Shown in pieces: positions 23,001-31,900 of a stretch of 38,352 nt of DNA. The DNA comes from a virus, in IMG/VR virus record IMGVR_UViG_3300034168_000204, positions 1 to 38,352 of that record, one strand, 5' to 3'. Within the stretch, counting starts at the first letter, position 1. Every line of letters starts with the position of its first letter. Under the pieces are notes generated by a model, which was not told the DNA's origin, searched no databases, and saw only the letters and a program-made list of their open reading frames with translations. The translations under genes were made by a program, and so were the position numbers.

Positions 23001-24165
23001 CCTCAGTCGGCATAGGAGTTTGTGTAGCTTGTTTCCTGCGGCCTCCTGCAGCCGTAGCGCCAACACCCATGGTGGCACCAGTTACAAGGCCCATACCGGC
23101 AGCTTCAGGCACACCCTCTAATAAGGGTTTGTCTGTAGCGTAGTTCATCCACATTGTCTCTTGTGCAGACTGTGGCATTTCCTCAAATACACCTTCAGAG
23201 ATGCCAGATGCGGTAGCTCTTGTGGCAAAGTCTTTAACTGACTTGGAGCCAGTTTGCGCTCCACCACCAACTAGCAACGTATCAATATCATCAAAACCAA
23301 ACTTTTTAGCTAATTTACCGCCGGCCACACCAAATGCGGCTGTGCCAACGCCAGAGCCAACGGCAGACAAAGCCTGCTTACCCGTCAACAGCTTGTCCTC
23401 AGTGCCTTGACGTATTTGCTCTGCAGCTGCACCGGCACCAAGCACACCTTCGCCAGCCGCGCCAGCAAGGTATGGAGACAAGGCCGGAGCAGCCTTTAAT
23501 ATGCCTCGGGCCACGGCAGCGCCGCCTAGCATTTGCGGAAGTGATTCTCCAACCGCTGTAGCAATCGTGCTTGGGTTTTGGAGTGCTGCACCAATCGTTG
23601 GCAAGAAACCTTTTGTCTCTTTAACTTGGCGGTTTGCATACTGCTGGGCTTCGGACAAATAAGTGTCCAAAATTGCTTTGGCTTCCTTAGGCCTGTAACC
23701 GGCCTGCTCAAGAATTTTTCCAGCATAGCCTAGTGTAGGTATATCAGCCAATCCAACAAATGCTTCAGGCAGGCCAATAGCACCCTTGAGGAGGGTGACC
23801 CCTGAATCTATAACTGAGCCGCCTAACGTCCTGTCATAGCCCTTAGCTTCTCTTGCTGCAACTTGGGCGCGGTACTCATCCGCAGTCATGGCGTTTAATC
23901 CGCCTGTTGATGGCTGTAAAGCTTCTTTGCGTGGAGCTATGGATTCAATGCCGCCTTCAGATGGAGCACCAACAGCTCCCATCATCTGTTCTTCAGGAGA
24001 GAGAATGGGCTCTGGAAGACGGGCGGTTTTTACAACTTCCCACCTATTACCAACTAGATATGCCGTATCCCCTGCGTCATTCTTAGCTGTTTGTGCTGGA
24101 GGAGTCCATTTGTTGTCAACAAGAAACAGCACCTCCCCAGTTTGAGGATTAACAGCACGTTGCAT
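17083..24165 (-). CDS. Giant polyvalent virion protein with metallopeptidase motif
   Basis: A 2360-residue protein. Order: two short repeats at the start (VDNKWTPP, VGNRWEVV); a Gly/Ala-rich hydrophobic region (about 105-360) of the membrane-insertion type; an Ala/Pro/Glu linker near 380-470; long charged helices including a coiled coil near 905-940; a zinc-peptidase site HELGH at 1286-1290; more helical domains; and near 1980-2030 NLTVNFNRKGAKTGLISALY and FFNAAIQGSARM, the pattern of large polyvalent protein-associated domain 38, then a hydrophobic stretch (IIFGGMFLGSMQAIALAMAG). Such proteins are packed in the virion and ejected with DNA, where they act on host targets or the cell wall. The target is unknown. 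It is the last gene of the late block, converging with the recombination operon. Confidence 0.85.
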   Translation of the reverse strand: MQRAVNPQTGEVLFLVDNKWTPPAQTAKNDAGDTAYLVGNRWEVVKTARLPEPILSPEEQMMGAVGAPSEGGIESIAPRKEALQPSTGGLNAMTADEYRAQVAAREAKGYDRTLGGSVIDSGVTLLKGAIGLPEAFVGLADIPTLGYAGKILEQAGYRPKEAKAILDTYLSEAQQYANRQVKETKGFLPTIGAALQNPSTIATAVGESLPQMLGGAAVARGILKAAPALSPYLAGAAGEGVLGAGAAAEQIRQGTEDKLLTGKQALSAVGSGVGTAAFGVAGGKLAKKFGFDDIDTLLVGGGAQTGSKSVKDFATRATASGISEGVFEEMPQSAQETMWMNYATDKPLLEGVPEAAGMGLVTGATMGVGATAAGGRRKQATQTPMPTEAAAPIAPEVAPIAPIAPEVAPPSASQDTDAMLQELLAPTISVKEVELTPNLQEEEVAEEKPAPAIEAPAAEAPKEEAPAEPTLKEQYDKAAKLNFVASDAFRERRINQEQYDKIQSDYARLKAEYQASVPKAELNPIQQEATDIADRLEGLGQKPFVSGMRTAIEKNQVTEKNLEFYRSKLKQEQAKQGTLEEGVERPSEKWSWSNFYSDEPKGQDKLKLFNSKAKPEAKQALQTITDSIQAVTDRLNDEGYTMYGASDLNVPKDIKDLRSQIQTLSANGSILINKFEALNKGFNRSKKTTNQENLDAAIEAAKVGAAEAQKSLQRSIPEPQEVVEARGVLSQAGKQIDELTYKSGSLWSALAGKLDPEEVREIFGRNPSLGNKKLQVTKKSGKRGTYITELAADGLLDPFLPPAMRHESSRFDAAESAQYIKDLVGNKDYLPHDVKEEIKNIQEGVEPFGDLIDEYLTIEEQNRELQIAFDEQREADQAAEIVEPEGEDRAAEPSERPAGELELTAPTKDELKSKQDEIDRLSKENERLSKEAERKAKADEEAKDFVLTGSKREADQAAARGQKDIFAEAPAEEAPVDNKQEIADLRAEQKVLIRQIIKAGLQETPEQEARMAEISKRLDDLEGRAPVKQAEKPKVKQRSVEEIREELQDLEDELDIEFNKDKRKSLVSEISKLQGELTAAEGRAARAAAKEKPSEEPPDLQPALGTIERLAKEYNGEVVFGDDDLGLVLAYGERTGEPLYVPYVKDAMFRNDIEQFPAKSFKLSDADYQKLVNAKRDLEQAAIEKHEKTPFLKMGEGVTGSKGIPGNVLSVTKGWAKMLNLTGNIHVMTDEEALRDKDKFTGPHRAIGYIGFLGEPGMVKKTGPDEYIVVVRKSTSTGKTLEVLAHELGHIHQGQTFEKADADTKNAVIREFNKWFEKSKAGTAGELIKSMRAKRMARATKGDMDIRALDMQKRQYWFSFGEWYADQTSRWATTNTKPVGVVEQFFSRLGKAIRSFFSKAQASKYLPNETFVEYLEKVSSVTDLTDPTEVFTGDQIPLFASEDIGGRAPPNTTRRNYLGEEAPEPDMEIPEMSFMDDVIYKYGDKLIDTKRLIQSIKSTGKKLNEQFDAYMKEENYHGRLAKRTDSFLNDEMRPVLVEMQEKNVTLDELETFLLNRHAKEANAYIAKINPTGFPEAGSSVSDADADAYMKALTPEKRKDLTALAAKVDAIVKETQRVLVANGLETQDTIDEWNKTYKNYVPLMRDQLDFVHTGRGVMGGFATRGSASKRRVGSDKPVIDIFANIAMQRERALRRSEQARVGRALYGMAIKHPNPGFWLAINPDAIKDKDKLEAELISLGLTPEDARNIIQEPRQPMFDKKTGQVKYQVNPLLRDSPNVFPVRINGEDRFIFFNPNDPRALRMVESIRNLDTERLSDAIGMASMVTRWFASVNTQYNVVFGAVNFLRDLSAASLNLSTTEIAGKEKQVRANVLPALRAIYRDLRGKGATTEAMAEMQDWFERFQLAGGQTGYQNQFAETKRKGNVVEQELKRLNRGNVKKSVDAIFDWLSDYNDAIENSIRLSAFKVAVESGLSEDKAASIAKNLTVNFNRKGAKTGLISALYAFFNAAIQGSARMVETLRGPMGKKIIFGGMFLGSMQAIALAMAGFDDDEPPEFVKDKNLILPTFGIGGEKKYLSIPMPLGFNMFPGFGRLAMETLLIETGMIRSRKGPGDKVMSAVSLVFDAFNPLGGSGNPLLMAFPTIADPLVAIYTNKDSFGRPIYREDRGTAPTPGYERSRENASILSKKLAEAINYVTSPAGTKHTKGFFSPTADEIDYFVGQITGGVGREIMKIGEFAKSKAVTQEEIPAYRLPVVGRFYGEAESPAATRSRFYENVTAMAKHEYEIKGLRKDRVSPADYVKANPEARLWQRANNVENQIVKLNKEKKALIEKDAPREAVKRKEDEILRKMTEFNNQVRRGQ

Positions 24166-24179
24166 AATGAAATCCTAAA

Positions 24180-25721
24180 TTATTTAACAGGAGTAAAACC
24201 AGCTGGTAGCGGAGGAATGGTTCCGGGAGCTGGTCTACCTGAAATTTTATCCAAAAATGTTCGTGTATCTACGGGTGGTTTTGTGGGTTCTGGAATAATT
24301 TGTCCAGATTGAACTAATTTTGCAGCACTAACCATTTTTTGCGCCGTTTGCGCTAATTCTTCCATATCTACGCCCGGATTATCTTTTACAAGAATTCTCA
24401 TAGCATCTTCAAACGTCAAAGTTCCAGACTTAGCTTGCCCTTGCATTTGCCTAAACAGATCTGGATCTTTACGCAAAAGCGCAAGCTCTTCTTGGAACCT
24501 TGAGGGTTTGTCTGCAGTACGTTTGGTCTGGTCGTACATACGCTTCTCATGCGCTTCCTGTGCCTTGTAGCGCGCTTCTTGAGCTGCGCGCTGGGCCAGT
24601 TTGTCAGCTTGATTAAGAACCTCTGTAGCGCCAGTGCCTTTGAGCTCTTCAATCTTAGCCTTACGGGTATTGATCTGCTCTTTGAGCTTCATGGCTTCAT
24701 CAACACGGCCTTCAGCAAACGCACGTTGCATTTGCTCAATATCCGCTTGGAGCTTCATTGTCTCAATAGTCTGAGCACGTTCCATAGCCTGTTGTTTAGC
24801 GGCACGTTCTTCTTGTGCGGCAGTAGCAGCGTTATAAGACTTACCAAAGCCACCAAATGCGGCTCCAATGCCTCCCATACCCTTTTGGCCACGGGTAGCT
24901 TCACCAGCGGAAATCAAAGCCTGCGATAAAGCGGCAAGACCTTGCCGGCCTTCACCTTCTTGGAACCTAGAGCGTTGGGCTGTGTTCTGCAGCTCAAGCT
25001 GGGCGGCCAACTTAGTTAATGTATCGCCGGGGATTTTGTCAATAATGCCGGCAAGCTGTGGGTTCTTGGCCAACACTTCAGCGCGAACTTGATCACGGCT
25101 AACTGGCTCGGGCAGATCTGTTTTACCTTGCAAACGATCCATCAAAATCTTGTTGGCCAAACCTACAGGGAGTTTGTCAGCAGTCTGTTCATCTGAGTAT
25201 GTGCCTGACACAGATTCGCCGGGAGGTAGAACCAACTGCTCATCAGGGCCAGCAAACGCCACAATACCGCCGGGCGCGTAGTTAAACATACGATTGCTGA
25301 TAGGCAGATTAGCCAATCCACCACCAGCCATGCCGGGTGCGCCAGCTGGAATAGAGCCGGGTCGTGACATTTGTTGTGGGGGCATAGGCCGAGCTGCTGG
25401 CGGCACTTGCATGGGTTGCATCTGAGGAGCCATCTGGGGCTGTACTGCAGGCATAGGACGGGGCATCCCTGCAGGATTCATCCTCATGTTCATACCCTGA
25501 CCAACGCCGGGAAGTGCCACTTGCTGGTTAAGCTCGCTCTCAAGCTTCTCTTTAACAGAAGAATCAGGTGCTTGAGCTGCGCGTTGCTCCATAGACTTTC
25601 GGCGGTTCATTTCGCCAAGAGCCATGTACGGGGGAACCTGCGGGTTCTGCCCATTAGCGTAAGCCATGATCGCCGGTGTTGGCAGATCTTTTAAGTGCTC
25701 TTGGATTTGAATGAGATTCAT
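24180..25721 (-). CDS. Probable virion protein, Pro/Met-rich
   Basis: A 513-residue protein. Residues 1-40 (MNLIQIQEHLKDLPTPAIMA, then NPQVPPYMALGEMNRRKSM) are a start I recognise from virion proteins of uncultured phages. Residues about 75-125 are very rich in Pro, Met and Gln. GGLANLP and YAPGGIVAFAGP follow (about 134-158), then a long coiled coil (about 270-400). It probably belongs to the internal or tail-associated proteins with its neighbours. Its start overlaps the upstream stop by 4 nt. The exact position in the virion is unknown. Confidence 0.6.
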   Translation of the reverse strand: MNLIQIQEHLKDLPTPAIMAYANGQNPQVPPYMALGEMNRRKSMEQRAAQAPDSSVKEKLESELNQQVALPGVGQGMNMRMNPAGMPRPMPAVQPQMAPQMQPMQVPPAARPMPPQQMSRPGSIPAGAPGMAGGGLANLPISNRMFNYAPGGIVAFAGPDEQLVLPPGESVSGTYSDEQTADKLPVGLANKILMDRLQGKTDLPEPVSRDQVRAEVLAKNPQLAGIIDKIPGDTLTKLAAQLELQNTAQRSRFQEGEGRQGLAALSQALISAGEATRGQKGMGGIGAAFGGFGKSYNAATAAQEERAAKQQAMERAQTIETMKLQADIEQMQRAFAEGRVDEAMKLKEQINTRKAKIEELKGTGATEVLNQADKLAQRAAQEARYKAQEAHEKRMYDQTKRTADKPSRFQEELALLRKDPDLFRQMQGQAKSGTLTFEDAMRILVKDNPGVDMEELAQTAQKMVSAAKLVQSGQIIPEPTKPPVDTRTFLDKISGRPAPGTIPPLPAGFTPVK

Positions 25722-26698
25722 GATGTCTTCTGTCCTAAATCAAGACCGAGGCTGGTTAATAAATCGCCTACGTTTTTGTATCCTAATGCACTAGCCGCCG
25801 CCGTGCCACCGCCTAGCACTGATAACAGTGATCCAATACCAGACATCTGGCCGGGTGTATTTTGTACAGATCCAGTGGGTAGACCAGAGATCATGTCACG
25901 CTGAAACTGTACTTGTTGGTATGGATACTGACGTTGCTTCTCAAACTCAGCCAGATCAGCAGCCACGCCTTCAGCAGTAATGCCGCGCTCTTGTGCTCCG
26001 CCTGCAAGCTGTTGTTGCAGATTGCTGAGGTTTGCTTGGTTCGCAATGTTACCCAAGTTACCTTGAGCTTGAGCCGCCTGTAAGCCCGTCTGTAGGCCTT
26101 GCAAGCCAAAGCCAGCACCATACTGAGCTTCTTGCATTTTGCGTTGCTGGTCAGCGTTAAACTGCTGTTGTGCATTGTTAAATGCGCTGCTATAGCCTTG
26201 GCCAGTAATGTTAGCTTGTGTGTTGGCAAGGTTACGCTGTGTCTCTGCATCAAGGATAGCCTGACGAGATCCACCAAACCCACCGGCCTGAGTCATTTTG
26301 GCGGCGTTCTGCTGTTGGGTAATCTGAGACTGACGGCGGGCTTCATCAAGTTGAGGATTAAGTGCAGCCTGCAGATACGGGTTCATGTAGTTCTGAGCCT
26401 GAGTGGCATCGAACGATTGAGTCGTAGGCGTGTAGTTCAGGCCTTGAGCTGTTGTGCCAATCGTGCCAGCCGTAGTGGCCGCAGTTCCAATGCTCGATGG
26501 GACAGTCAAAGAGCCAAGACCTTGGAAAGCCGTGTTCTGTAGGTTAGACGCGCCAGCAGTCAGTGGCCCTTGGTAGGTCTGATAGGGTGACTGGGATAGG
26601 GCTTGAGCCTGTCCCAAGTAGTTGGTGATGTACGGCGAAGCCCAATCGGCTAGGCCTTGGGTGTTTGTCGATCCTGTGGGTAGGGTTTCTCCGGCCAT
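25718..26698 (-). CDS. Probable virion/tail protein, Gln/Ala-rich
   Basis: A 326-residue protein. Residues about 1-90 are Ser/Thr/Gly-rich. Residues 105-260 form Gln/Ala/Asn-rich helices (YMNPYLQAALNPQLDEARRQ, then GGFGGSRQAILDAETQRN). The C-terminal end is a Gly/Ala-rich hydrophobic helix (GIGSLLSVLGGGTAAASALG). Proteins with the YMNPYLQ-x-ALNPQLxEARRQ segment are common in virion blocks of podovirus-like phages, where a tail-needle or ejected internal role is likely. The ribosome site GGAG is good. Confidence 0.6.
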   Translation of the reverse strand: MAGETLPTGSTNTQGLADWASPYITNYLGQAQALSQSPYQTYQGPLTAGASNLQNTAFQGLGSLTVPSSIGTAATTAGTIGTTAQGLNYTPTTQSFDATQAQNYMNPYLQAALNPQLDEARRQSQITQQQNAAKMTQAGGFGGSRQAILDAETQRNLANTQANITGQGYSSAFNNAQQQFNADQQRKMQEAQYGAGFGLQGLQTGLQAAQAQGNLGNIANQANLSNLQQQLAGGAQERGITAEGVAADLAEFEKQRQYPYQQVQFQRDMISGLPTGSVQNTPGQMSGIGSLLSVLGGGTAAASALGYKNVGDLLTSLGLDLGQKTS

Positions 26699-26707
26699 AA
26701 CAGCTCC

Positions 26708-28237
26708 TTAAGCGGGTAAGTATTTGTGTGCTTTTGTATCAGCAGCTACGTTTTTAGTCTTGCGGCGCGCGCCTTGAACACGATCCATCATGTCGTAAAG
26801 CTTCTGAGCGCCTGCGTTTGTAGAGCCGTTACCTAGTTCAGATACAACTCTTGCTGGTACAACAAACTCACCTTCTGCCAAGCGGGCTGGTTGTTTACCA
26901 CCGATTGTCGCAGGAATTGAATCTGATACGCCGTCACCGGGGCCACGTAGTAAACGTCCACCATCTGAGTAACCACCCAGATCAGAGATGCCACCACCGC
27001 CATACATCATTCCACCGCCAGCGGCTCGCTGTGTATAGGTGGTGGGTGAGAAGTAAGTAGTTCCACCAGCTCCGGGACGCGCCTGTGAACCAGATATTGG
27101 GCCGTATGGAAGTTGTGTACGATTGGCCTGTAAAGATGGGATTGTCCCACTTGAACCCTTGGAGCCACCGCCACCCTTATTCATCATGGCCATCAAAGCC
27201 AACAATGCCATGAGCATATTGTTGTTGTCTTTTTTGCCAGTTGGTGTTTTAGGTGTTGTTGGTGTTTTAGTTGTTACTGCGTCTTTAATAATTTTTTTGG
27301 TATCTGTTTCAATTCTTTTATCGTTAACGTCAACCTTCTTCCCAGTATCAGTGACTGTTCCGTCTTTATCAACTTTTAAAACTTTTCCGTCACCAGTGAT
27401 AACGGTCTTTGTGCCGTCAGCATTGGTAATAGTTTTGCCGCCACCGGGAACATAGCCTTTGCCGCCCGTTGCATCCACGTAACCGGAACCTTTGGTATTA
27501 AGGGTGCCGTTAGCAATTAACGCTTGGGTCTGAGCTTCGTTTAAATACGATGTTTTTTCAGTGGTTGGGTTATAAACTGTAGCTGTACTTCCGCCAACCG
27601 GGTCATCATTGATCATGACCTTGTTGCCGCCAACATCTTGCCACTGACTGGTAAACCCGCCCTTGTCTCGCATGATGTCGGTCATGTTCCTGTCGTACTC
27701 GTCAAAGTACTGCATGACATCAGCGCCGCCAAAGTCTTGGGTTTTATCCTTGTAAAAGTCCATTTGCTTTTCACGGTTAGCAATTTGCTCATCCGTTAAG
27801 CCTTCGTTATACAAAGCATTAAAGTCTGTAGCTGCAAGATTCTCAGCTGAACTAGGGTTCATTGAAGTCAAAAGCTCTGCAATATTTGCTGGAGGAGCTG
27901 CTTGATCAAAGTCACCGGGGCCTAGGAGATTTCTTTCATACTCATCAAGGTTGACTCTTTTTGAGCCAAGGCTACGGTTTAACGCTTCTGTATCACCACC
28001 CAACAAGCTGGCAATATCAAAAGCTTCTGGGCCTAAATCTATGCCAGATAAGTCAATCCCACTATCGCCACCCACTAAAGCAGATAGGTCAATGCCCTCA
28101 AGGCCGGACAGATCCATGGCGCCGGGGCCAGCATCTAAAGACCCAAAGTCAATCCCACTGTCACCGCCCAAAAAGCTGGAAATATCAAAAGCACCCTCGC
28201 CAGCGTCTAGGCTACCAAAATCAAATTCGTCACCCAT
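26708..28237 (-). CDS. Virion protein with DFGSLDAG repeats
   Basis: A 509-residue protein. Residues 4-82 consist of imperfect repeats of DFGSLDAGxGAxDxS and LGGDSGIDxS. The middle (about 240-340) is a Lys/Thr/Asp-rich linker with repeated KVDKDGTVTDTG-like turns. Then come Gly-rich stretches. The C-terminus (about 425-490) reads GGRLLRGPGDGVSDSIPATI, GEFVVPARVVSELGNGSTNA, KLYDMMDRVQGAR, a block I recognise from virion proteins of freshwater phages. Repeats and composition suggest an elongated, partly disordered virion component. It shares the NFGSLDAG element with the next gene upstream. Confidence 0.65.
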   Translation of the reverse strand: MGDEFDFGSLDAGEGAFDISSFLGGDSGIDFGSLDAGPGAMDLSGLEGIDLSALVGGDSGIDLSGIDLGPEAFDIASLLGGDTEALNRSLGSKRVNLDEYERNLLGPGDFDQAAPPANIAELLTSMNPSSAENLAATDFNALYNEGLTDEQIANREKQMDFYKDKTQDFGGADVMQYFDEYDRNMTDIMRDKGGFTSQWQDVGGNKVMINDDPVGGSTATVYNPTTEKTSYLNEAQTQALIANGTLNTKGSGYVDATGGKGYVPGGGKTITNADGTKTVITGDGKVLKVDKDGTVTDTGKKVDVNDKRIETDTKKIIKDAVTTKTPTTPKTPTGKKDNNNMLMALLALMAMMNKGGGGSKGSSGTIPSLQANRTQLPYGPISGSQARPGAGGTTYFSPTTYTQRAAGGGMMYGGGGISDLGGYSDGGRLLRGPGDGVSDSIPATIGGKQPARLAEGEFVVPARVVSELGNGSTNAGAQKLYDMMDRVQGARRKTKNVAADTKAHKYLPA

Positions 28238-28238
28238 A

Positions 28239-28937
28239 TCAATCTCCAGTTAATGAGCCAAACACCCTGTTAGCCGCCATGTTCTTGCCGGTACCTAACA
28301 AAGAATTTCTGACCATTGGTGCTAGTGATCCTGTGTTACCAGTCAATAACGCCGCTACCAATTGAGCCCCCACATTAGGAGCCGCCTTACTTAAATACTC
28401 TTCAACCAGTGACGGGTTCTCACTCTTAGGCAGTAAGCTTGAGATACCTTCAGCCGTCCTACCGCCAGCTTCTGACAGTGCCGTATTGATCAGTGCTTGC
28501 TGGGGAGTTGCCCCGCTTAACAAGCTGGACGTTCCAGTTTGAGCCAACTGGCCTTCTTTGCCGCCAATAGCATTACCTACAACACCAGACAATTTATCAA
28601 TCAAAATAGCTGCTAGAGGATTGGGCGACATTAGATAAGGCCCATACTCCTTGGCGTAATCCATAAAGCCCTTTTGAGCCGGCATACTTCCATTGAGCTG
28701 GTTCAAGTAAGCCTGATCTACACTGGACAACTGTGTGGCCGCTGGGCCTGCATCCAAAGAGCCAAAGTTATATTGACTCATATCAACCGTTGGCATGGCG
28801 TAGTTGACCGGAGCCATGTCGGGCAAGTTAAGCAAGTTGGGCGTGAAGTCCATACTGCCAAAGTCAAAATTAGACGGCATTGTTTCCTGACCGCCGTAGC
28901 TGTCAAGCATATCGTCAAAGTTGTATTCTTCATCCAT
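28239..28937 (-). CDS. Virion protein related to the preceding repeat protein
   Basis: A 232-residue protein. It contains NFDFGSMD (about 23-30) and YNFGSLDAGPAA (about 56-67), the same element as the repeat region of the neighbouring 509-residue protein. The C-terminal part has Gly/Leu-rich helices (LAAILIDKLSGVVGNAIGG). The two genes probably exchanged or duplicated these segments. The ribosome site is weak. A role in the tail or internal virion proteins is inferred from position. Confidence 0.55.
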   Translation of the reverse strand: MDEEYNFDDMLDSYGGQETMPSNFDFGSMDFTPNLLNLPDMAPVNYAMPTVDMSQYNFGSLDAGPAATQLSSVDQAYLNQLNGSMPAQKGFMDYAKEYGPYLMSPNPLAAILIDKLSGVVGNAIGGKEGQLAQTGTSSLLSGATPQQALINTALSEAGGRTAEGISSLLPKSENPSLVEEYLSKAAPNVGAQLVAALLTGNTGSLAPMVRNSLLGTGKNMAANRVFGSLTGD

Positions 28938-28938
28938 A

Positions 28939-31900
28939 TTAAGCCGCTTGTGTCATTTTTTTCAACATTGCTTCACGGATTGCTGGAGGCTGCTGATTAA
29001 GCAATTTTGCCACCAAGCTACCACCAAGCCCATCAAAGGCAGTCTTATCTGTAAGTGTATCCTTGCCACCATTCTTTATCAAGCCGGGTAATGATGCAAG
29101 ACCCCCGCCGGCCTTACCAATTACGTCTTTGTTTAAGTTCAACTGTGAAGCTACTTGAGCAATAGCAGCCATGGGGTTCTTAGACTCCAAAGCTTTTATC
29201 AAAGACAAACCTTTTGCAGCTGTAACGGCATCCGAGCTTCCAGACATCTGGGCGCCAATATTTGCCAATGATGTCAGATCTTTGTTTTCAATAGCCTTGG
29301 CAATAGACGCGCCAGACAATAAGTCTTTGGTTGATAAGTTGCCAACAACATTTGCGCTAGGATTAAACGCATCTGGGCCAAACAAATTCTTATCGGAAGC
29401 TAAACCCGCGCCACTCATGGCCAGACCCAAAATATCTTTGTTGTCAATAGCATTTGCCACGTTGGCAATCTTAGAAGCCGTACCAATGTTAGACAACGTT
29501 CCTGCACTAGCGCCAAGCGTCTTTGCAATCTCTCCGCCCACAGGTAGCGCGCTTAACAAAGCCTGCTTCCAGTTACCTTCGCTTGCCGCATAAAGCGCAT
29601 TAATGGCCTGTGCAAATGGTGCAACACCGGGAATGAACGATGCTACGGCCAAGAGTGGTGCAAGCTGCCCCATATCACTGCTAGACGCGCCACTTGTATA
29701 AAAAATAGGGTTGCCGTCTTTAAACTGGACGTTGTAGCCGGTGTTGCCTTTACCCCTGAACGTGCCAGACCAAGAGTTACCACCAGTGCGTTCGGCATAA
29801 TTGGATGCCTTGGATAGTAATTCACCAGTGACTTTGTTACCAGCCGCTGTGCTAGTTTGGGTAACTATTTTTCCATTTTTATCTTTTGTTAATTTTGATG
29901 AGTCAACTGGTTCAAGGTAGCTACCATACTCACCACCATCTTTAGAAAGACCATACACAGATTCAAGTTTTGCATCCTTGGGAACCGCAACCATACGCAT
30001 TTCAGGGTATTCGTAATCTCCGCCGTCTCCATAACTACCCGTTACCATTTTCCCTGTAGGCTCGTAAATATAACTAGAAGTTTTGCCGTCCTCATCAGTT
30101 TGGGTGCGAATTTGTTTCCCGTTGTACGTTTTATACATTTCTTCTACAGGCGTATAAACAGGAATTTCACCAACTTGGCGAATGTCAGTAATACCAGCCG
30201 CAACAAGGTTCTTGGCCATGTCTTCAGTCATTGCATCCAACGATCCAAAGCCGCCCTTCTTACCCCCACTAGCCCCACCTTGGTAGTACTGAGCTGTGCC
30301 AGCGGCTTGCTGGGCTTTGAGCTGTTCTAGAACCGTACTAACAGCAATAGGGTTTAGGCTTTCGTAGTTCTTGCCGCCGTATGAACCAGAGTAATCCTTA
30401 GCAGCCTTTTCGCTGAACTTTTGCAAAGCCGCGCCGTAAATTCCATCAACGGCTGGGTTGGTTTTAAGTTCTTCAATCTTTGCCCTGATCTCTGCCGCCG
30501 ACATTTTGGTGTCGTTCATCAAAGCTTCAAGAGTCTTTGGAGCTTCTTTAACAGGGTTTAAGTAGTCTTGGACTGCCTTGACTGTGGTGTTTCCAGCTTT
30601 GGCAAGGTCTTCATCTGTGACTTTGTACTGGCTTTGGAGTGCCAGCATGGTCTTGGCTTTGTTGGCTTCAGCTTCGGACAGGGCTGTAGCGTCTGTACCA
30701 GCCTTAGTCTTAGCCTCCTCAAAACCCTTGGCAAGGTTAGCAAGACCCTTGTCGTAAGCATCAAACAGGGAATCTACCCCGTCTTTTTTTAAACCAGAGT
30801 ACTTGGCTATTTCTGACGCATCAAGACCTCGAGTCCGGGATTCATTCTTAATGGTGGCTATTTCATCAAATGTAGTGCCCTCATCCTTGGCCAGTGAGGT
30901 TGTAATAAAAGATTTAATCTGACTGCCGTAATCCTTACGATATGCATCAGCAGCTTCTTTGCCAAAAGCTTTGTCAATAGCGGCGTCATCCATGCCATAA
31001 GACTGAGCAGTTTCAAAGATCTTGTTGTTCTTGTCAAAAGCCGACAGCGTTGTGTCTTTAGCAATGGTGTCTGTAATTGACTTAAGAAAAGTAGGCGCTA
31101 CAAATTTTGAATAGGGATCATCTTTCCTGTCAATTAAAAACTGGTTAACTTCCGTGTTAAATCTTTGTTTTAGTTGTTCTGGTGTTAGTCCAGAGCCGGC
31201 AATCTTATTCCAGTATTCAAACCCACCTTGATCAATTTGGTTGATTTCAGTGCCCATTCCAGTACGGCCAATAGACGCATACAAATCATTAACTGCTTTT
31301 GTATTGGTTTTTTCAGTGTTTGCAGCAGCTTCAAATCTAGCAATTTCAGATGGGTCTAAAGAATCACCAAACTCTTTCTTCCAATAATCTATTACGCTCT
31401 GTGAATCAGGGGCTCGGCCAAGGTACTGTTGGTATAACGAAGCAACATCTGTAACTGGGTAGCCCTCTTTATCAATGAGGCTTCCGTTTGCAGTTCTAAA
31501 CGTTCCATTTCCTAAATCAACAGGCCTAAACATACCTCCAACCGTGTGATGGGAAAAGTCAATATCATTTTTAAAACCTTCTCCACCTGTGTCTATTGGT
31601 TTTGGCGGAAGAGATGCAATCCCGTCACTTACAATGCTACGACCCTCAGTTATAGCTCGCTTTTGTTCCTCATCAATAATTCGTTTTTGAACGCCTTGAG
31701 GAGACAGGTTGGTTACTGTTTGATTGTTTACAAGGTTGGGAGCTAACTGCTGTTGTTCAGTTACAGAGCGATTGGCCAGCTCTCCTTGAGCCGCTTGCAT
31801 AAAGCTGGCTTGCTGTTCTGGTGTTACAACGCCCGTACCAAACGCACCTTGCCAATACTGAAGACCGCCTTCATCAGGAGCTCGGCCAAGATACTGCGTG

